Assembly (NCBI GenBank): GCA_035318985.1
Contig: DATHDP010000079.1
Location: 1 to 48,874 of the forward strand
Length of the DNA: 48,874 bases
Direction of reading: 5' to 3'
Origin: VBAS01 sp035318985
GTDB lineage: Bacteria; Bacteroidota; Bacteroidia; Chitinophagales; Chitinophagaceae
The notes under the pieces were generated by a model that saw only the letters and a program-made list of their open reading frames with translations, did no database searches and was not told the DNA's origin. The position numbers and the translations under genes were made by a program. Below, piece after piece: positions 18,109-27,185 of this stretch (its first letter is position 1; the number at the start of each line of letters is the position of its first letter).

Positions 18109-18462
18109 CTATTTCACCCCCATTCTTTCAGTAAATCTTTTTCCTTCCGCTGTTTCGAGCATTATATAAAAGATATTTTCTTTTGCCGGTACAGTAAATG
18201 AGTATGAATTGGAGGTAAGTTCTTTTTCTTCCACAAAGCGATGTCCGCTTGCTGTCCATACCATCAAGGACTTTAAATTTTGTTTTGACTGGATAGTTAT
18301 TTGTTTGCCATTTGTTAAAACCTTGAAGGGTTTGGCAGTTGCAGTCGTAGTTATTTCCGATTTGGGTGATTGCTTCACCTGTGCATGCATAAAACAAGCG
18401 GTACAAAAAAGTGCAGAGACGAGAATAGCTTTCCGGATAAAAGGGTTCATCATAGAATACAA
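18109..18462 (-). CDS. Small hypothetical exported protein
   Basis: The 117-residue product starts MYSMMNPFIRKAIL; the true start may be the M at residue 5. A signal peptide ends near residue 28 (CFMHAQ). The mature part is about 85 residues of beta-rich sequence (FKVLTNGKQITIQSKQNLKS, FYIMLETAEGKRFTERMGVK). It resembles in style the small beta-sandwich of T9SS C-terminal sorting domains but lacks the usual YPNP start, so no family is claimed. A competing frame at 18128-18499 has no signal peptide and unnatural composition and is not used. Confidence 0.6.
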   Translation of the reverse strand: MYSMMNPFIRKAILVSALFCTACFMHAQVKQSPKSEITTTATAKPFKVLTNGKQITIQSKQNLKSLMVWTASGHRFVEEKELTSNSYSFTVPAKENIFYIMLETAEGKRFTERMGVK

Positions 18463-18579
18463 AAATTGGAATTGAATAATTGGGTTTAAATAGTATCAAG
18501 GGGTAGGAGATAACACGAAAAGGGAGATGAAAACGCCAGGAATCATGCTAAATTGCACAGACTCAATAAAAATTTTGTT

Positions 18580-18906
18580 ATGACTATTAATGAAGCCCAG
18601 CAACAGGTGGATGGATGGATAAAAACGGTGGGTATTCGCTATTTCAGTGAGCTAACTAACATGACCATTTTAACAGAGGAAGTGGGAGAATTGGCCCGCA
18701 TTATGGCCCGCACTTATGGCGACCAGTCGTTTAAAAAAACCGATTTAAATAAAAACCTAGCCGATGAGATGGCCGATGTTCTGTGGGTATTGATCTGTCT
18801 TGCTAACCAAACAGGGGTTAATTTAACGGACGCATTTCAAAAGAATATTGAGAAGAAAACGACCAGGGATGCGGAAAGACATCAGCAAAATGAGAAGTTG
18901 AAATAG
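18580..18906 (+). CDS. MazG-like nucleotide pyrophosphohydrolase
   Basis: Starting at MTINEAQQQVDGWI gives 108 residues, a single all-alpha NTP-PPase domain. The metal-binding EExxE-type motif is LTEEVGELARI (about residues 33-43), followed by the second motif LADEMADVLWVL (about residues 65-76), where E and D residues bind magnesium. Such single-domain proteins hydrolyse (d)NTPs or modified nucleotides to monophosphates. The preferred substrate cannot be read from sequence. An upstream in-frame ATG at 18553 adds only nine residues with no family match. Confidence 0.85.
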   Translation: MTINEAQQQVDGWIKTVGIRYFSELTNMTILTEEVGELARIMARTYGDQSFKKTDLNKNLADEMADVLWVLICLANQTGVNLTDAFQKNIEKKTTRDAERHQQNEKLK

Positions 18907-18988
18907 TTTTATATACAACTTAAGTCATTGTAACCCCGTATCAATCCAATCTGGCTTTTCTTTGGCATTATGTATGTAAGTTTTAATC

Positions 18989-20020
18989 ATGACCATTTTC
19001 CCTTTTATGGCACCAAAAAGATTATGGAGTATACTGAAAAGATCTGTTTCTGACTTTATAGATGATAATATACTTAAGCTAAGTTCCTCACTTGCTTTTT
19101 CAACCATTTTTTCATTACCGGGTTTATTGATCATCATAATCTGGTTTGCCACCATTTTTTATGGCCGGGAAATTATTGAAGGCACCATCTATAAACAGAT
19201 AGAGGGGTTTGTAGGCTCAGCGGCCGCAAAAAGTATCCAGGAGGCAATGCAATCAACAATGCATTCTGATTCCAGTAAGCTAGCTACTATTATCGGTCTG
19301 AGTTCACTTATTATCGGGGCAACGGCAGTGTTTGGCGAAATACAGGATTCCATCAATCTTATTTGGAAATTAAAATCAAAGCCCAAAAAAGGTCGGGGCT
19401 GGCTGCGATTAATTATTAATCGCCTACTTTCTTTTTCTATAATTGTAAGCCTTGGTTTTATTCTTCTTGTTTCACTTGTGATCAATGGAGCGATGGATCT
19501 TTTGTTAAACCACCTGTTGCAAAAATTTCCTGATATGACTGTTGTTGTCCTTTATATAGTTAATCTCATTCTTACATTTTTTATCACCGCATTTATTTTC
19601 GGTATCATCTTTAAAGTATTGCCCGATGCAAAGATTGAATGGAGGCATGTAAGAGTCGGCGCTTTTACTACGGCGGCTTTCTTTATGGGGGGTAAATTTC
19701 TGATCAGTTATTATCTTGGCCATAGCCAAATGACAACTGCGTATGGAACTACTGGCTCCATAATTATTGTGTTACTGTGGGTATATTGTTCAGCAATGAT
19801 CCTTTATTTCGGGGCTGCATTTACAAGACAATACGCCATTGAGATGGGATCGAATATTTATCCGAATAGATATGCGGTATGGGTAGAGAAAGTGGAAATT
19901 GCTTCTAAACAACCATTACCTAAAACAACCGATGGACAAAAAGTAGAGGAAGAGAAAAAAGAAGAGAAAATTCAGGAACAAAAAACAGCTGAAGAAAAAA
20001 TACAATCACAAAACTCATAA
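18989..20020 (+). CDS. YihY/BrkB family membrane protein
   Basis: The 343-residue product is a polytopic membrane protein of the YihY/BrkB family (once called RNase BN, now considered an integral membrane protein of unclear role). The conserved N-terminus (FIDDNILKLSSSLAFSTIFSLPGLL) is present. Six helices include GLSSLIIGATAVFGEIQDS and ILYFGAAFTRQYAIEMG. The last 35 or so residues are a highly charged E/K/Q tail (EEEKKEEKIQEQKTAEEKIQ), likely cytoplasmic and unstructured. The gene is on its own, with glyS starting 46 nt downstream from its own promoter. Confidence 0.85.
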   Translation: MTIFPFMAPKRLWSILKRSVSDFIDDNILKLSSSLAFSTIFSLPGLLIIIIWFATIFYGREIIEGTIYKQIEGFVGSAAAKSIQEAMQSTMHSDSSKLATIIGLSSLIIGATAVFGEIQDSINLIWKLKSKPKKGRGWLRLIINRLLSFSIIVSLGFILLVSLVINGAMDLLLNHLLQKFPDMTVVVLYIVNLILTFFITAFIFGIIFKVLPDAKIEWRHVRVGAFTTAAFFMGGKFLISYYLGHSQMTTAYGTTGSIIIVLLWVYCSAMILYFGAAFTRQYAIEMGSNIYPNRYAVWVEKVEIASKQPLPKTTDGQKVEEEKKEEKIQEQKTAEEKIQSQNS

Positions 20021-20032
20021 TATCCAAAGCTA

Positions 20033-20061
20033 TTGAGAAAGCTTCTCGACTCTTATCTTTG
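20033..20061 (+). promoter_or_regulatory. Promoter of glyS with very short leader
   Basis: TTG at 20033-20035 and TATCTTTG at 20054-20061 match the Bacteroidota -33/-7 consensus (TTG and TAnnTTTG) with an 18-nt spacer. The glyS ATG is only 5 nt after the -7 box, so the transcript would be leaderless or nearly so. Confidence 0.65.
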
Positions 20062-20066
20062 CCGCT

Positions 20067-21536
20067 ATGGCAAACGATTCGAACAGGTTCCAGGCAATTA
20101 TTTCTCATGCGAAAGAGTATGGTTTTGTATTTCCCAGCAGCGAAATTTATGATGGATTACAGGCAGTATATGATTATGGCCAGTGGGGCAGTGAGCTGAA
20201 AAAAAACATCAAAGATTATTGGTGGGATAGTATGACCCGCATGTATGAAAATATTGTGGGTATTGATGCTGCCATCTTTATGCACCCAACAACATGGAAA
20301 GCTTCCGGTCACGTTGATAATTTCAACGACCCGATGATCGATAATAAAGACAGCAAAAAAAGATATCGTGTTGATCATTTGATCGAGGGTCATGCTGAAC
20401 TTTTAAAAACCGGCGGAAAAGAAAAAGAAGCAGATGGCCTGCTGGCCGCAATGGATGCATTGTTGGCAAAGGATGATTTTGCCGGATTAAAAAAACTAAT
20501 TGAGGATAATAAAATAAAATGTGCGGTTAGTGGAACAAGTAGCTGGACAGATATCCGTCAATTCAATTTGATGTTTTCAACAGAATTTGGTTCTACAGTT
20601 TCAAGTGATGATGAAGACAATAAAGTTTATTTAAGACCGGAAACGGCGCAGGGAATTTTTGTAAACTTTTTGAATGTGCAAAAAACAGGAAGGATGAAAA
20701 TCCCTTTTGGTATTGCACAGATCGGCAAAGCATTCAGAAATGAAATTGTAGCAAGACAATTTATTTTCCGCATGAGGGAGTTTGAGCAAATGGAAATGCA
20801 GTTCTTTATTCAACCGGGCACGCAAAAGAAATGGTATGAGTACTGGAAAGAAGAAAGAATGAAATGGCATTTGGCGCTGGGTTTTGGAAAAGAGCAATAT
20901 CGTTTTCATGATCATATCAAGCTGGCTCACTATGCGGATGCAGCCTGTGATATTGAATTTAATTTCCCAATTGGCTTCAAAGAATTAGAAGGCATTCATA
21001 GCCGTACCGATTTTGATCTGAAGAATCACCAGGAATACAGTAAAAAGAAACAACAATATTTCGATAACGAAATTGACCCGGCAACTGGCAAACCTTATGG
21101 TAATTATATTCCCTATGTAATTGAAACCTCCATTGGTTTGGACAGAATGTTTTTGGCTGTATTAAGTTATTGTTATGAAGAGCAAGATCTGAGTACTCCC
21201 GAAAAACAAGATAGCAGGGTCGTGATGAAGTTTCCGGCAAAACTTGCTCCAATGAAATTGGCGGTTCTTCCATTAATGAAAAAAGACGGGCTACCAGAAA
21301 TAGCAAGAAAGATCATGGATGATTGCAGATCTTCTTTCCGTTGTTTCTATGAAGAAAAAGATACAATTGGTAAACGTTACCGTCGTATGGATGCGATCGG
21401 TACTCCATTCTGTGTTACGGTTGATCATCAAACAAAAGAAGATAATACAGTCACTATACGTTACAGGGACTCGATGAAGCAAGACAGAATTCCTCTTGAA
21501 CAGGTAAAAGAAATTGTACTCGCAGCTATCAATTAA
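20067..21536 (+). CDS. glyS: Glycyl-tRNA synthetase (dimeric alpha2 type)
   Basis: The 489-residue product is a class II synthetase of the single-polypeptide alpha2 type, not the alpha2beta2 type. The N-terminal FVFPSSEIYDGLQAVYDYG is typical. Motif 2 is GKAFRNEIVARQFIFRMREF and motif 3 is VIETSIGLDRMFLAVLS. The C-terminal anticodon-binding domain starts near residue 390 (KLAPMKLAVLPLMKK) and contains GTPFCVTVDHQT. The enzyme charges tRNA-Gly in the cytoplasm. It appears to be a single-gene unit; a weak GGGG/CCCC hairpin at 21734-21747 is a possible terminator. Confidence 0.96.
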   Translation: MANDSNRFQAIISHAKEYGFVFPSSEIYDGLQAVYDYGQWGSELKKNIKDYWWDSMTRMYENIVGIDAAIFMHPTTWKASGHVDNFNDPMIDNKDSKKRYRVDHLIEGHAELLKTGGKEKEADGLLAAMDALLAKDDFAGLKKLIEDNKIKCAVSGTSSWTDIRQFNLMFSTEFGSTVSSDDEDNKVYLRPETAQGIFVNFLNVQKTGRMKIPFGIAQIGKAFRNEIVARQFIFRMREFEQMEMQFFIQPGTQKKWYEYWKEERMKWHLALGFGKEQYRFHDHIKLAHYADAACDIEFNFPIGFKELEGIHSRTDFDLKNHQEYSKKKQQYFDNEIDPATGKPYGNYIPYVIETSIGLDRMFLAVLSYCYEEQDLSTPEKQDSRVVMKFPAKLAPMKLAVLPLMKKDGLPEIARKIMDDCRSSFRCFYEEKDTIGKRYRRMDAIGTPFCVTVDHQTKEDNTVTIRYRDSMKQDRIPLEQVKEIVLAAIN

Positions 21537-21891
21537 TATCTCGTGCATCACGTAAGGATTTGCCTTATATTTTCAATTAGCTATCGTGGTTTACCACTTA
21601 GTATTCACTACAAGACCTACCTATAATTTTTGTTGTGGAAAAAAATGAGTGTGATTTATTTCGATGAAAGTAGGAAGAGGAATAAAACTTGCTAACAAAG
21701 AATAGTTATCCGCAAACTCTACTTTTTTGATGGGGCAGAGATTCCCCAAAAATTATTTCTGGGTTTTTATAATTTTTTTGCAATAATAATTTTGATACTT
21801 TTGAAATATCTCCTGCCCTTACTCCAATATCCTACGTCCTTTAATCCACTCCCTCCTTAACATTTTTATTCACTCATCTTAAGTCTATTTT
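21537..21891 (+). promoter_or_regulatory. Gene-free stretch with promoter of the T9SS cargo gene
   Basis: No gene is supported here. TACTTTTG at 21796-21803 is an exact TAnnTTTG -7 box and TTTG at 21777-21780 is a candidate -33 box. The 15-nt spacer is shorter than usual. This would leave a leader of about 85 nt before the ATG at 21892. The leader is rich in C and T (CTCCTGCCC, CCACTCCCTCC) and poor in purines. Confidence 0.4.
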
Positions 21892-23709
21892 ATGAAAAAA
21901 ATTTTATCCTTTAGCGTAGGTCTTATTTTAATTTCAAATTATTTATCAGCACAAAATTTCACAGCTACTGCATCCGGAAACTGGAGTAATCCTGCCACAT
22001 GGGGGAGCGCAACTTATCCCGGTGCGGCCACAGGAACATTAATAGTAACAATTCCAACTGGTTTTGCAGTAACATTAGATGTAAGCCCGGCTTTTCCTAT
22101 CGGGTCACTTGCGATTGCAGTTGGTAATGGCAATAACACTTTGACTGTTTCCGCTGGCCAGACCCTGAATGTAACTGGTGGAATAGCGATCTTCGGAGCA
22201 GTCACCGGCGGTGGCGGTGTCACCAAATCTCTAATCATGAATGGAGTTGGTGCAGTAGTGAATGCTGCATCTTTAACCTTGACTCCCGGCAATGCAGCTG
22301 ATAAGCAAGCAAACGTAGTATTTAACGGTGGCGGTACGATCAATATATCAGGAAATGTAGCTGGGGGAACCGCTGCCAATGCACCAATAACTCAAATTAA
22401 TTTTAACGGCGGAGGTACATTAGCTGTTGGCGGTAACATTACCGGCACACAAATATCTGTTATTGGTGCTGCTGCTACCAGCACAATAAGTGTAACAGGC
22501 ATTGCTTCAACCGTAGGCAACCTGATAATGAATGGTGCTGCTGCATCCATCTTACAATTAAACGCAAATACTACTGTTGCCGGCGCCCTTACACTTACAG
22601 CTGGTAAAATAAATATAGGATCCAATACATTGACGCTTAGCAATGCAACACCCGCTGCCCAAATAGTTGGTGGAAGCGCTACTTCATATGTTTATACGAT
22701 TCTTCCAACAGGACGTCTTGTGCGTCAGAACCTTGCCGCAGCAACTAACTATACTTTTCCGGTGGGTACACCCACCGATTATATGCCGGTGATTGTAAAC
22801 ACGGCCGCCGGGGTAAGCAATTTTGCAGTCAGCGTTTATTCTCCGGCAGCTGTTGATGCGGCAGTGGGGGGTCTAGCATATACTGATAAATCAAGAATTG
22901 TAGATGCGATGTGGTTTATTGACAGGCTCATTGGCAGTGGTAATTCAGCGCTTACGCTTCAATGGGTAACTGCACTCGAAGGAGCCACATTTACAACTCT
23001 AGGTAATACACAGATTGGCATTAGTCGTCATAATGGTATCTCCTGGTCGTTCCCCCCCATCCAAACTAGTGGAAATAATACTACTAATATTGTAACAGCT
23101 TCTTTTAGTGCATTTGGAGTATTTGCTGTAGCTGATATCGGTTTAGTATTGCCCGTTAAGTTTGGAGCAATAAAAGCGTATGAAAAACAAAACGGAATAC
23201 AACTGGATTGGAGAGTTTATTCAGAAAATAAAGTAAAGAGCTATGAAATTGAACGGTCAGCTGATGGCCGGTCATACACTTCTGTTGGATCATTACCTGC
23301 TTTGTATAATAACACTTCCGATGGTGACTATGGATTTTTTGATGCCAACCCACTTTCCGGTACAAGTTATTATCGAATTAAAAATAATGACCTGGACGGC
23401 AAATCAGCCTACAGCATTGTAGTAAGAGTAAACAGGAATAAAACAATTAAAGGATTGAGCCTTTATCCAAATCCTGTAGTGAATGGAATTGTTTTACTCC
23501 AGGGAAGTGACCTTGGCCGCGGCAATTATAAGATAAATATATTTGGCGCCAATGGGCAGGAGATATATAAGCAACAAATTAAACATAATGGAGGAACCAT
23601 TTCTCATACAATAGAGCTGCCACCAACTATTAGTAAAGGTGTTTACATGCTTTCAGTAAAAGATGAGAACGGCAATATTATTTTCAAAGAGAAACTGGTT
23701 AATCAGTAA
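21892..23709 (+). CDS. Secreted T9SS type A sorting domain protein
   Basis: The 605-residue product has a signal peptide (ILSFSVGLILISNYLSAQN). A long alanine-, glycine- and threonine-rich beta-repeat region starts with GNWSNPATWG, which is common in T9SS cargo, and extends to about residue 330. A fibronectin-like domain follows at about 430-510 (QLDWRVYSENKVKSYEIERS, SYYRIKNNDLDGKSAYS). The last 80 residues are a type A sorting domain starting LYPNPV and ending KGVYMLSVKDENGNIIFKEK. The protein is expected to be exported by the type IX secretion system and attached to or released from the cell surface. No catalytic domain is visible; an adhesive or structural role is inference. Confidence 0.85.
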   Translation: MKKILSFSVGLILISNYLSAQNFTATASGNWSNPATWGSATYPGAATGTLIVTIPTGFAVTLDVSPAFPIGSLAIAVGNGNNTLTVSAGQTLNVTGGIAIFGAVTGGGGVTKSLIMNGVGAVVNAASLTLTPGNAADKQANVVFNGGGTINISGNVAGGTAANAPITQINFNGGGTLAVGGNITGTQISVIGAAATSTISVTGIASTVGNLIMNGAAASILQLNANTTVAGALTLTAGKINIGSNTLTLSNATPAAQIVGGSATSYVYTILPTGRLVRQNLAAATNYTFPVGTPTDYMPVIVNTAAGVSNFAVSVYSPAAVDAAVGGLAYTDKSRIVDAMWFIDRLIGSGNSALTLQWVTALEGATFTTLGNTQIGISRHNGISWSFPPIQTSGNNTTNIVTASFSAFGVFAVADIGLVLPVKFGAIKAYEKQNGIQLDWRVYSENKVKSYEIERSADGRSYTSVGSLPALYNNTSDGDYGFFDANPLSGTSYYRIKNNDLDGKSAYSIVVRVNRNKTIKGLSLYPNPVVNGIVLLQGSDLGRGNYKINIFGANGQEIYKQQIKHNGGTISHTIELPPTISKGVYMLSVKDENGNIIFKEKLVNQ

Positions 23710-23740
23710 TAAAAGAAAAAGATCCCTACAGAATAAAACC

Positions 23741-23773
23741 ATTTTAATACTCGTTTTTAACGGGTATTAAAAT
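23741..23773. terminator. Hairpin between convergent genes
   Basis: ATTTTAATACTCG (23741-23753) pairs with CGGGTATTAAAAT (23761-23773) over 13 bp with one G-T pair around a TTTTTAA loop. It lies between the T9SS gene and the convergent CopD-like gene and could serve both strands. No long T-run follows. Confidence 0.55.
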
Positions 23774-23867
23774 TTGTAACCAGGAAAAAAATTATTTATA
23801 GAGAAGCGTTAACTCTATCGAATCATTATGATCGAGTTAGAGAAATTGTATTGAAAGAAATTAAAGA

Positions 23868-24332
23868 TCATCCCCTTCGTGAGATCACTACGCCGATATA
23901 AGCCATAATTAAAGAGATAAGAAGAAGCACTCTACCCGTCCAACGTGCAATTAATTTTATATTTTGATTTTCCATTTGTTCAATTGCTTTTCTTCCGACA
24001 ATAAGGTCGTGCAACAAACTGATGGTTAACATTAAAACAAATAAAATAATTTTTAGTTCAACCAGCTGACCATACCGGGTCACAGTAAAAAAATTCAATG
24101 AAAAACTGAGGCCTCTTAAATAAATATTCAATAAACCGGTGATGAACAACATAGCGAGAACAATGTATCCGTAAAAACGGAATTTCAATCCTGTTGCCAT
24201 TAATAAATTCTTTCTGTCAGGATGATTTTTAATTCCAGGAAATAAAACAAAAGGAAGGAATAACATGCCGCCGATCCAGAAAGCTCCGCCAATAATATGC
24301 AACCAAACACTTATGTAATACCATTCACTCAT
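23868..24332 (-). CDS. CopD-like membrane protein
   Basis: The 154-residue product has four transmembrane helices. The first contains ISVWLHIIGGAFWIGGMLFL, with the conserved His/Trp pattern of the CopD superfamily. HDLIVGRKAIEQ follows helix three and RWTGRVLLLISLIMAYIGVV is helix four. Members of this superfamily are linked to copper handling or heme-containing membrane proteins. No copper genes lie next to it, so the function is not assigned. It is a single gene on the reverse strand. Confidence 0.75.
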   Translation of the reverse strand: MSEWYYISVWLHIIGGAFWIGGMLFLPFVLFPGIKNHPDRKNLLMATGLKFRFYGYIVLAMLFITGLLNIYLRGLSFSLNFFTVTRYGQLVELKIILFVLMLTISLLHDLIVGRKAIEQMENQNIKLIARWTGRVLLLISLIMAYIGVVISRRG

Positions 24333-24519
24333 TTGGCGAAGATATATGAACTGGCTAGTGAGCGAGGAAATAAACTTGTAAGAAAAGGCTATATACAGGT
24401 ACTTGGTGCAGTAAAGTGTGGGATATAATTTCCAAATTCATTACACACATTTAATAATCTATCCAACATTACAGACTGGCATAATTTTTTGGTTACAAAA
24501 TTCATCTAACATTTAAACG

Positions 24520-24717
24520 ATGCCATCTTCAGTTGTTGCGGCAATAAGATACAACGATACTACTTCAACACTCCGGGTGATCTATGTTTCCGGTAGCATA
24601 TATGATTATAAACAGGTGCCTGAAAAGGTTTATAAAGAAATGAAAACTGCTTCTTCCAAAGGTGAGTTCCTAAACAAGCATATTAAACCTAACTACGAAT
24701 TTGAAAAGATCAAATAG
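24520..24717 (+). CDS. KTSC domain protein
   Basis: The 65-residue product is one complete KTSC domain: SSVVAAIRYNDTTSTLRVIY, then GSIYDYKQVPEKVYKEMKTA and the C-terminal KGEFLNKHIKPNYEFEKI. KTSC domains are small alpha/beta domains found alone or fused to nucleic-acid enzymes; their role is unknown. A frame-broken copy of the C-terminal half lies at 26900-27040 and a 17-bp relic at 28696-28712. The intact gene therefore looks like one of a set of local duplicates. Confidence 0.8.
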   Translation: MPSSVVAAIRYNDTTSTLRVIYVSGSIYDYKQVPEKVYKEMKTASSKGEFLNKHIKPNYEFEKIK

Positions 24718-24745
24718 TTGGCCTTAACTAAATGGTCCACGATTC

Positions 24746-25522
24746 TTATGACTCCTTACTCCCGCTACTTTTCAAAAACGGCGTCAGCAGATCGATCGGA
24801 ACAGGGAAAATAGTTGTTGAATTATTTTCTGTAGCAATTTCCCGCAGTGTTTGTAAATACCGAAGCGTTAAAGCACTAGGCTCACTCGCAAGAATTTTTG
24901 CCGCATCAGCTAATCGTTGCGATGCCTGGAATTCTCCTTCAGCGGCAATTACTTTTGAACGGCGTTCTCTTTCTGCTTCAGCTTGCTTAGCCATGGCTCT
25001 TTGCATCTCCTGCGGCAGGTCAATTTGTTTTACTTCTACATTGGTAACTTTTACACCCCATGGCTCTGTTTGTGAATCGATGATCTCTTGCAACCTGTGA
25101 TTTATCTTTTCCCTTTGTGAAAGTAGGTCGTCAAGCTCCGATTGTCCAAGTACACTGCGTAATGTGGTCTGTGAAATTTGTGAAGTAGCTGCTAAGAAAT
25201 TTTCTACTTGTACAATGGCTTTTTGTGGTTCTACCACCCGAAAGTATACAACAGCATTTACTTTAATTGAAACATTATCTGATGTAATAATATCCTGGGG
25301 GGGCACATCAAGTACTACGGTACGCAAACTTACTTTAACCATTTTATCGATAACCGGTATTAGCAGAATAAGCCCCGGGCCCTTAATACCATCGCCCCCG
25401 ATCAAACGCCCCAGGCGGAAAATAACTCCACGTTCATATTCACGTAATATTTTTATTGCACTAGACAAGATGAGTATAACAAAGAAAATAATGACGACTG
25501 CTATTGTTGGAAATTGTTGCAT
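24746..25522 (-). CDS. Slipin / stomatin-like SPFH protein
   Basis: The 258-residue product has an N-terminal membrane segment (AVVIIFFVILILSSAIKIL). The SPFH/band-7 domain covers about residues 28-190 (EYERGVIFRLGR, LDVPPQDIITSDNVSIKVNA, TLRSVLGQSELDDLL). A helical segment with AMAKQAEAERERRSKVIAA follows. It matches bacterial slipins, which oligomerise at the membrane. It lies 10 nt downstream of the NfeD protease gene, the classic partner, and both are reverse strand. The stomatin/NfeD pair is thought to act in membrane protein quality control. Confidence 0.92.
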   Translation of the reverse strand: MQQFPTIAVVIIFFVILILSSAIKILREYERGVIFRLGRLIGGDGIKGPGLILLIPVIDKMVKVSLRTVVLDVPPQDIITSDNVSIKVNAVVYFRVVEPQKAIVQVENFLAATSQISQTTLRSVLGQSELDDLLSQREKINHRLQEIIDSQTEPWGVKVTNVEVKQIDLPQEMQRAMAKQAEAERERRSKVIAAEGEFQASQRLADAAKILASEPSALTLRYLQTLREIATENNSTTIFPVPIDLLTPFLKSSGSKES

Positions 25523-25532
25523 GGTGTTGTTT

Positions 25533-26816
25533 TTAACTGTTATTGATTTTTTCTACAAAAAGTTTCAGATTCTTCATTTCTTTTATTCTTACTTTCTCTC
25601 CTTTATCAATTGTACCGCTAAGCGATTCCGCTTTCCATATTTCTGCCTGCACTTTTATAATACCGATCGGAGATAATGTCTCCATTACTTCTCCAATATC
25701 TCCCACTAATCCTTCAATACCAGTTACCACTTTACGGCGCTGGGCTTTTATACCAAGTCCAACAACAAACAAAAAGAAAAGCGCAGATACGATCGTGGCT
25801 GAAAAAATTATACTGCGTGAGATCTTTGCCATTTCCAGCGATGAGTTGGATCTGATCAGCATCATGGAACCAAGCAGCAGGGAGATCACTCCACCTATAG
25901 CAAGCAGTCCATGACTGACAATTTTTATTTCCAGCAGGAACAGGATGACAGCGAAAATGATCAGCGCAAGCCCAGCATAATTAATCGGTAAAGTATGCAT
26001 CGAATACAAGGCGAGTATCAATGCAATGACGCCAACAATGCCTGGCAGTATGGCTCCCGGATTATATAGCTCAAACATACACCCATATAATCCCAACAGA
26101 AATAAGATGTATGCAATATTGGGGTCGCTGATGATGTCTAATATCTTTTCCCATGCACTCATCTTATGTTCTTTCACAATTGCAGATGCAGTATGTAATG
26201 TCTTAGTGCCTGAGCTAAGCTCTACCATTTTACCATCAATCTTTGCTAATAATTCTGTTTCGCTTTTAGCAATTATATCAATTGCGGAATCTTCAAGTGC
26301 CTCTGTTTCTGAATAAGAAAAACTTTTACGAACAGCATTTTCCGCCCACTCAATATTATGGTGTCTCTTTTCTGCAATTGATCTTATAAATGCAGCGGCA
26401 TCATTGGTAACTTTTTCATTCATGGTGCTGTCCATTTGGTTCTGCAGGGTAACCGGGTGTGCGGCTCCAATATTTGTGCCCGGTGCCATGGCAGCAATAT
26501 GAGCAGCCAGTGTAATAAAAACTCCTGCCGAGCCTGCCTGTGCACCACCTGGTGAAACATATACAATTACCGGAACTGTTGATTCAAGTATATCACTTAC
26601 GATCTTTCTTGTTGATTTTAGTAACCCGCCTGGGGTATTAAGATGAATGATTATGCATTCCGCTTTTTCACGGGTAGCTTTTTCAATACCATTATGAATA
26701 AAATCTGCCGATGCAGGATTGATAGTACCATCAATCTTCATGGAGATCACCGTTTGTGAATCAATAACAGGTGGAAATAAAAAAAGAAAAAGACAATATA
26801 ATAAAATACGCTTCAT
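25533..26816 (-). CDS. NfeD family membrane-bound serine protease
   Basis: The 427-residue product has a signal peptide and a ClpP-like protease domain (about 22-215). The oxyanion segment is HLNTPGGLLKSTR, and the probable nucleophile is S96 in AQAGSAGVF. A lysine near residue 135 is the likely base, as in the archaeal homologue. Four or five membrane helices follow at about 225-350. A C-terminal OB-fold-like NfeD domain (about 365-427) contains EGLVGDIGEVMETLSPIG. Members cleave stomatin tails; the slipin partner gene starts 10 nt downstream, which supports one functional unit. Confidence 0.92.
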   Translation of the reverse strand: MKRILLYCLFLFLFPPVIDSQTVISMKIDGTINPASADFIHNGIEKATREKAECIIIHLNTPGGLLKSTRKIVSDILESTVPVIVYVSPGGAQAGSAGVFITLAAHIAAMAPGTNIGAAHPVTLQNQMDSTMNEKVTNDAAAFIRSIAEKRHHNIEWAENAVRKSFSYSETEALEDSAIDIIAKSETELLAKIDGKMVELSSGTKTLHTASAIVKEHKMSAWEKILDIISDPNIAYILFLLGLYGCMFELYNPGAILPGIVGVIALILALYSMHTLPINYAGLALIIFAVILFLLEIKIVSHGLLAIGGVISLLLGSMMLIRSNSSLEMAKISRSIIFSATIVSALFFLFVVGLGIKAQRRKVVTGIEGLVGDIGEVMETLSPIGIIKVQAEIWKAESLSGTIDKGEKVRIKEMKNLKLFVEKINNS

Positions 26817-26899
26817 AAGAAGCCTGTCTCCTATCAGGCAGGCCGGGGTTGAAAAGACCTTTTTGTAAGTTACTGAAATCGGGGGACAGTGAATAAATA

Positions 26900-27040
26900 A
26901 TCATGTGGTCAGATACTGCTGATAAATAAAAGGCGCCGGGAAGTTTCCAGGCAATGAAAATTGCTTTCTTCAAAAGATGAGTATTGAATATCTTAATAAA
27001 GCATATCAAACCTAATTACGAATTTGAAAAGATCAGGTGA
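26900..27040 (+). pseudogene. Decayed KTSC gene copy
   Basis: From about 26952 to 27040 the DNA aligns with the 3' part of the intact KTSC gene at 24520-24717. Shared tracts include ATGAAAA-TGCTT-CTTC, AAGCATAT-AAACCTAA and TACGAATTTGAAAAGATCA. A weaker match continues upstream to about 26900. The frames are broken: an early piece reads AMKIAFFKR then stop, a shifted frame reads EYLNK, and a third reads KHIKPNYEFEKIR followed by TGA. There is no intact start. The rest of the 26817-27185 gap shows no gene, and the histidine kinase starts at 27186. Confidence 0.75.
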
Positions 27041-27185
27041 TGGGTTAATAGAAAAGATCTCAGTAGACTTACTATATATGAGCATGGAGAATTACTATTT
27101 TAAACATAAATCCGGGGTTGGTTAAAAACCTTTCCAAAAAATTATTAATTTGTATTTGTCGTAATCCACCATCCAATAAAAAGCT

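Noticed and set aside
18128..18499. Alternative 123-codon frame overlapping the exported protein at 18109-18462
   Set aside because: It has no signal peptide, an unlikely cysteine/tyrosine-rich composition, and it competes with a frame with a clear signal sequence.
24746..26816. Slipin/NfeD pair as a novel system
   Set aside because: It is the well-known stomatin/NfeD operon arrangement, with all expected features.
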